Assembly: GCA_002319875.1 (NCBI GenBank)
Contig: DCFS01000183.1
Span: 23,766 to 32,641 of the forward strand
Source: Treponema sp. UBA1798
GTDB lineage: Bacteria > Spirochaetota > Spirochaetia > Treponematales > Treponemataceae
Length of the DNA: 8,876 nucleotides
Direction of reading: 5' to 3'
Part shown: positions 5,587 to 8,876 of the stretch, one piece after another
Position numbering within the stretch: the stretch's first letter is position 1
Layout of the letters: every line of letters starts with the position of its first letter
Notes under the pieces: model-generated
What the model was told of the DNA's origin: nothing
Seen by the model: the letters and a program-made list of their open reading frames with translations, nothing else
Database searches by the model: none
Program-made: the position numbers and the translations under genes

Positions 5587-6966
5587 ATGAAAAAACTGAA
5601 AACCATCACAGTCTTGAGCACAGTTTTACTTTTTTTTATTTCCTGTTCGGCAGATAAAAATATCGGAAAAAAACAGAGTTTCGATTTCACTGCAGTCACA
5701 AAGGGATCGATTGAAAGTACCGTTGCGAGTACCGGTACGCTTGCAGTTGTTTCTTCAGTAGATGTACTTGCACAAATGAGCGGACGTATTGAAAAGGTCT
5801 ATGTGGACTACAATACCCGTGTAAAAAAAGGACAGATCCTTGCTACTATCAATACTGAACTGCTCAAACTGCAGGAAAAAGCGGCTCAAGCTTCAGTCGA
5901 CAAATACCAGGCTACCTATGATCTCCAGAAACTGACGGTACAGAACGACAAAACACTCTATAGTAAGGGTTTCCTTTCCGAATTTGATTATAAATCCGCG
6001 CTGGCTACACTAAATATAGATAAGGCCGATCTTGAATCGGCAAAAGCATCCCTCGAAGAAATCTCTACAGAAATCAATCAATATGCATATATTACTTCAC
6101 CCATCGACGGAATAGTGCTCTCCCGGGGAGTGGATCCCGGTGCAAGCGTTACGGGAGGATCGGTTTCTTCGTCAACAACACTCTTCACCATAGCCGGTAA
6201 TCTGGAAGAAATGGAAATAGAAGCGGAGGTAGACGAACTGGATATCAGTTCTATTAAAGCCGGGCAGGACGTTAAGTTTACTGTTGAAGCAAATCCCGGA
6301 GTCAATTTTACCGGTATCGTCAAGGAAGTACGGCTTGTACCGGAAACAGATGATAATCTTGTCTATTATTATGTCATTATCCTCGCGGATAATAAATTGG
6401 GGCAACTTCTGCCTGGTATGACGGCAAATGTAAATTTCATCAAGGAAAAAAAAGACAATGTTTACACGGTACCGAATGCTGCGTTCAGGTTTACACCCTC
6501 TTCACTGTCTGATGCAGAAAAAAACAGACTGCTTTTCGTGGCAAATCTTCCTCCGGATATGAGCGGGGAAGACAGGAATACCGCTCTTGCAAATTATGAC
6601 GAACAGGTTAAAAACAGGTCTGCCGACTCGGATAAAACAGGTGTAAACGAAAAAAACAGAGAAAGCGGACTGTCCGGCCTTATGAGTGGCGGACGGATAC
6701 CCGGTGCAGGAGGCCCTCCGGGAGGAGGTGGTCCCGGAGGCATGGACGGGAAACGGCTGCGGAACAGTAAAAACACACAGGAAAAAGAACAGCAATCACA
6801 GGAACCTGCTGCTATTGCCCGTAAACCACTGTGGTTTATTGACGAAAAAGGGCAACTTGCGGCAGTTATGGTCCAGCCAGGAATCAGTGATGCGACGAAA
6901 ACTGAAATAATCGGCGCCGACGCTCTTGCAGGTAAAAAAATTATTCTGAAAGTAAAGGTCGAGTAA
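5587..6966 (+). CDS. MacA-like periplasmic adaptor lipoprotein (HlyD family)
   Basis: This 459-residue adaptor should link the inner-membrane ABC pump encoded downstream to an outer-membrane channel. A lipoprotein signal peptide ends in FISC (Cys20 modified). The order follows MacA: first lipoyl half (about 60-90, SGRIEKVYVDYNTRVKKGQIL), a helical hairpin (about 95-165), second lipoyl half (TSPIDGIVLSRGVDPGASV, 170-188), beta-barrel (about 200-302, ending LPGMTANV and VPNAAF) and a membrane-proximal domain (about 412-459). Between the last two sits an unusual insert of roughly 110 residues (303-411), charged then Gly/Pro-rich (368-388), which makes the protein longer than the usual near-370 residues. 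AAGGA lies 11 nt before the ATG, a little far. The ATPase gene starts 4 nt after the stop, in the same operon. Export of a drug, peptide or lipid-like compound is inferred; the substrate is unknown. Confidence 0.9.
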   Translation: MKKLKTITVLSTVLLFFISCSADKNIGKKQSFDFTAVTKGSIESTVASTGTLAVVSSVDVLAQMSGRIEKVYVDYNTRVKKGQILATINTELLKLQEKAAQASVDKYQATYDLQKLTVQNDKTLYSKGFLSEFDYKSALATLNIDKADLESAKASLEEISTEINQYAYITSPIDGIVLSRGVDPGASVTGGSVSSSTTLFTIAGNLEEMEIEAEVDELDISSIKAGQDVKFTVEANPGVNFTGIVKEVRLVPETDDNLVYYYVIILADNKLGQLLPGMTANVNFIKEKKDNVYTVPNAAFRFTPSSLSDAEKNRLLFVANLPPDMSGEDRNTALANYDEQVKNRSADSDKTGVNEKNRESGLSGLMSGGRIPGAGGPPGGGGPGGMDGKRLRNSKNTQEKEQQSQEPAAIARKPLWFIDEKGQLAAVMVQPGISDATKTEIIGADALAGKKIILKVKVE

Positions 6967-6970
6967 CGCA

Positions 6971-7732
6971 ATGGCTATCATAGAACTGCGTGGCATCAAA
7001 CGGTACTATACTATCGGTGATATCGTTGTCAAGGCTCTGCGCGGTATTGATCTTGATGTGGAAGAAAAAGAATTTCTCGCTATCATGGGACCGTCGGGGT
7101 CCGGAAAATCAACGCTTATGAATATTCTTGGCTGCCTGGACAAACCTACCGAAGGCAGTTACGTACTTGATGGACTTGAAACCTCAAAAGCAAGCGCAAA
7201 TGAATTTGCGGATATACGCAATAAGAAAATAGGTTTCGTCTTTCAGGGCTTTAATCTTCTTTCACGGACAAGTGCCATTGAAAATGTTGAGCTGCCGTTA
7301 TTTTACGACCGTTCCGGTAAAAAAATAAATGCGCGGGAACGCGCCATCACTGCTCTCAATGAGGTCGGACTGGAAGCACGCCTTGACCACAAACCCAATC
7401 AGCTTTCAGGCGGGCAACAGCAACGCGTAGCAATAGCACGGGCAATGGTAAATGATCCTGCCTTCCTTCTGGCTGATGAACCGACCGGTAATCTCGACAC
7501 CGAAATGACACTTGAAATCATGGCACTCTTTCAGGAACTCAATAGCCGGGGCAAGACCGTAGTAATGGTTACTCATGAACCGGACATTGCTGCTTACTGC
7601 AAACGAATTATCACTATGCGGGATGGTTCTATAATTTCTGATACACGAGGATCTGACAACAGACAAGCATCCGATGATCTTGAACACTGGCGGGAAAAAA
7701 ACAGACATCTGGCCCAGGGAGAACGGACATGA
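6971..7732 (+). CDS. MacB/LolD-type ABC transporter ATP-binding protein
   Basis: This 253-residue ATPase powers the exporter at the inner face of the cytoplasmic membrane. All motifs are intact: Walker A GPSGSGKST (40-48), Q-loop Gln92 in FVFQGFNLL, signature LSGGQQQR (145-152), Walker B FLLADE with catalytic Glu170 (165-170), D-loop and switch His202 in VTHE. The GFNLL after the Q-loop and the short helical segment are typical of the MacB/LolD/FtsE branch. In Escherichia coli MacB the ATPase and permease are one chain; here they are two genes, as in many other bacteria. The Shine-Dalgarno site is weak (GAG 7 nt before ATG), which fits translational coupling to the adaptor gene 4 nt upstream. 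The 3' end overlaps the permease start as ATGA. Confidence 0.95.
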   Translation: MAIIELRGIKRYYTIGDIVVKALRGIDLDVEEKEFLAIMGPSGSGKSTLMNILGCLDKPTEGSYVLDGLETSKASANEFADIRNKKIGFVFQGFNLLSRTSAIENVELPLFYDRSGKKINARERAITALNEVGLEARLDHKPNQLSGGQQQRVAIARAMVNDPAFLLADEPTGNLDTEMTLEIMALFQELNSRGKTVVMVTHEPDIAAYCKRIITMRDGSIISDTRGSDNRQASDDLEHWREKNRHLAQGERT

Positions 7733-8876
7733 CGGTAACAAAACTTGCAGCTGTTTCGATGCGAAGCATCCTTCGCAATAAAATGCGCAGTTTTCTAACG
7801 TCGCTTGGTATCATCATAGGTGTCTGTTCGGTTATAGTTATGGTTGCAGTCGGACAGGGATCCCAGGAACAGATCAGAAAACAGATCGCTTCGATGGGAA
7901 CAAATCTTCTTATGGTTATGCCGCCGAGGGGTCCTCGTGAAGCAAACCGACTTTCAATGAGCGATGTTCACAAGCTTAGGGCAGAATCCAGTTACCTCGC
8001 TGCGATAACCGGTGAAATACGGCTTTCAAGTACAAATGTCGTCGGCGGACCGAACTACTGGCCAACATCTGTCTATGGTATTGAACCTGATTATCTGAAA
8101 ATTAAGGAATGGTCGCTGCAGGAAGGAACCTTTTTCACCGATAAGGATTTACAGGCACGCAGTAAAGTTGCCGTACTTGGTACTACAGTTGCTGCCAAAC
8201 TCTTTGCCGGACAAGACCCGCTAGGACAGCAAATCAGAATACGTACAACACCGTTCACTGTCATCGGAGTACTTGCCACGAAGGGATCAAATGCTATGGG
8301 TACGGATCAGGACGATGTTGTAATGGTTCCGCTTGATACAGCAATTAACCGTCTTACAAAAGACCGTAAAATCGAATCTATAGAAATGAGCATTGTCAGG
8401 GAAGATCTGATGGATGAAGCGCAGGCGGAAGTTACAGCGATCCTGCGCGAATCACATAAACTTTCCGGAACCGCAGATGCAGATTTCAATGTAATGAACC
8501 AGTCTCAGATCCTCCAGACAGCCTCAAAAACTTCTCAGACGCTTACAACTCTGCTCGCGGCAATTGCAGGTGTTTCTCTGATCGTAGGCGGTATCGGTAT
8601 CATGAATATCATGCTCGTTTCAGTGACTGAACGTACCCGGGAAATAGGCATCCGTATGGCTGTAGGTGCACGCAGGAGAGATATACTGCTGCAGTTTCTC
8701 TCTGAATCAATGATACTAAGTCTTCTCGGTGGTATCACCGGCATTCTGCTTGCGCTGCTTCTAACCTTTATCATGCGCACATTCATGAATACCCCGACAC
8801 TTGTCAGCCCGCTGATCATTGCGGCTTCAACCGGATTCGCTGCCATTGTAGGCATTTTTTTCGGCTGGTATCCCGC
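7729..8876 (+). CDS. MacB/FtsX-type ABC transporter permease, 3' end outside the window
   Basis: 382 codons are visible of a protein that should end within about 20 residues, because the sequence stops inside the family's closing FGWYPA segment. The layout is that of MacB: an N-terminal amphipathic stretch, membrane segment 1 (about 22-44), a large periplasmic domain (about 45-270), then membrane segments 2 (about 271-299), 3 (about 328-349) and 4 (about 361-381). ERTREIGIRMAVGARRRDI (301-319) is the conserved coupling region that contacts the ATPase. The start overlaps the ATPase stop as ATGA, with AGGGAG 7 nt upstream. It works with the ATPase and the lipoprotein adaptor as a tripartite pump that takes substrate from the periplasmic side in the MacB mechanism. 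The substrate is not predictable from sequence. Confidence 0.94.
   Translation, partial: MTVTKLAAVSMRSILRNKMRSFLTSLGIIIGVCSVIVMVAVGQGSQEQIRKQIASMGTNLLMVMPPRGPREANRLSMSDVHKLRAESSYLAAITGEIRLSSTNVVGGPNYWPTSVYGIEPDYLKIKEWSLQEGTFFTDKDLQARSKVAVLGTTVAAKLFAGQDPLGQQIRIRTTPFTVIGVLATKGSNAMGTDQDDVVMVPLDTAINRLTKDRKIESIEMSIVREDLMDEAQAEVTAILRESHKLSGTADADFNVMNQSQILQTASKTSQTLTTLLAAIAGVSLIVGGIGIMNIMLVSVTERTREIGIRMAVGARRRDILLQFLSESMILSLLGGITGILLALLLTFIMRTFMNTPTLVSPLIIAASTGFAAIVGIFFGWYP

Noticed and set aside
6594..6971. Minus-strand open frames across the 3' half of the adaptor gene
   Set aside because: They are opposite-strand shadows of a well-supported gene, produced by its Gly/Pro-rich codons; no ribosome site or family match.
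6971..8876. Separate ATPase and permease genes as a frameshifted single macB
   Set aside because: The ATGA overlap, intact motifs and a ribosome site before the permease show a normal two-gene arrangement that is common in this family.

Overview
The window looks like chromosomal DNA from a spirochaete, most likely a Treponema-like organism. This is inferred from moderate base composition, two predicted lipoproteins with loose lipoboxes (FISC and FSSC, a style common in spirochaetes) and the gene mix. No RNA gene, insertion sequence, CRISPR array or origin was seen. Coding density is high; the only gaps over 150 bp are 483-647 (divergent promoters), 1948-2160 (a decayed gene fragment) and 5368-5586 (divergent operator/promoter and leader).

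Layout. On the minus strand at the left edge is def (peptide deformylase), cut off by the window at its 3' end. Divergent from it is a two-gene plus-strand operon: a short PadR-family repressor, then a HAAS (DUF1700-like) plus DUF4097 'toastrack' protein. Its promoter is covered by a 33-bp imperfect palindrome. Next comes a three-gene minus-strand operon, read from right to left: a TetR-family repressor, a cytoplasmic GH13 alpha-amylase-type enzyme, and a lipoprotein of the TM1410/GH114-like glycosidase family. Past its last gene lies a decayed copy of the 3' end of the amylase gene. Divergent from tetR is a plus-strand ABC exporter operon of MacAB type: a MacA-like lipoprotein adaptor, an ATPase, and a FtsX/MacB-type permease that runs off the right edge a few residues short of its expected end.

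How the genes may work together. A perfect 15+15 bp inverted repeat between tetR and the exporter genes holds promoter elements for both directions, so TetR probably controls itself, the two glycosidase genes and the exporter together. The PadR-HAAS-toastrack operon resembles envelope-stress modules related to the phage-shock/LiaF network.

Most interesting points: (1) the TM1410-like glycosidase appears to be a natural circular permutant, with the usual second half of its barrel placed before the usual first half; (2) its new C-terminus lies about 20 bp from a pseudogene fragment duplicated from the neighbouring amylase, which suggests a local rearrangement; (3) tetR appears to be translated from a leaderless mRNA whose promoter lies wholly inside its own operator.
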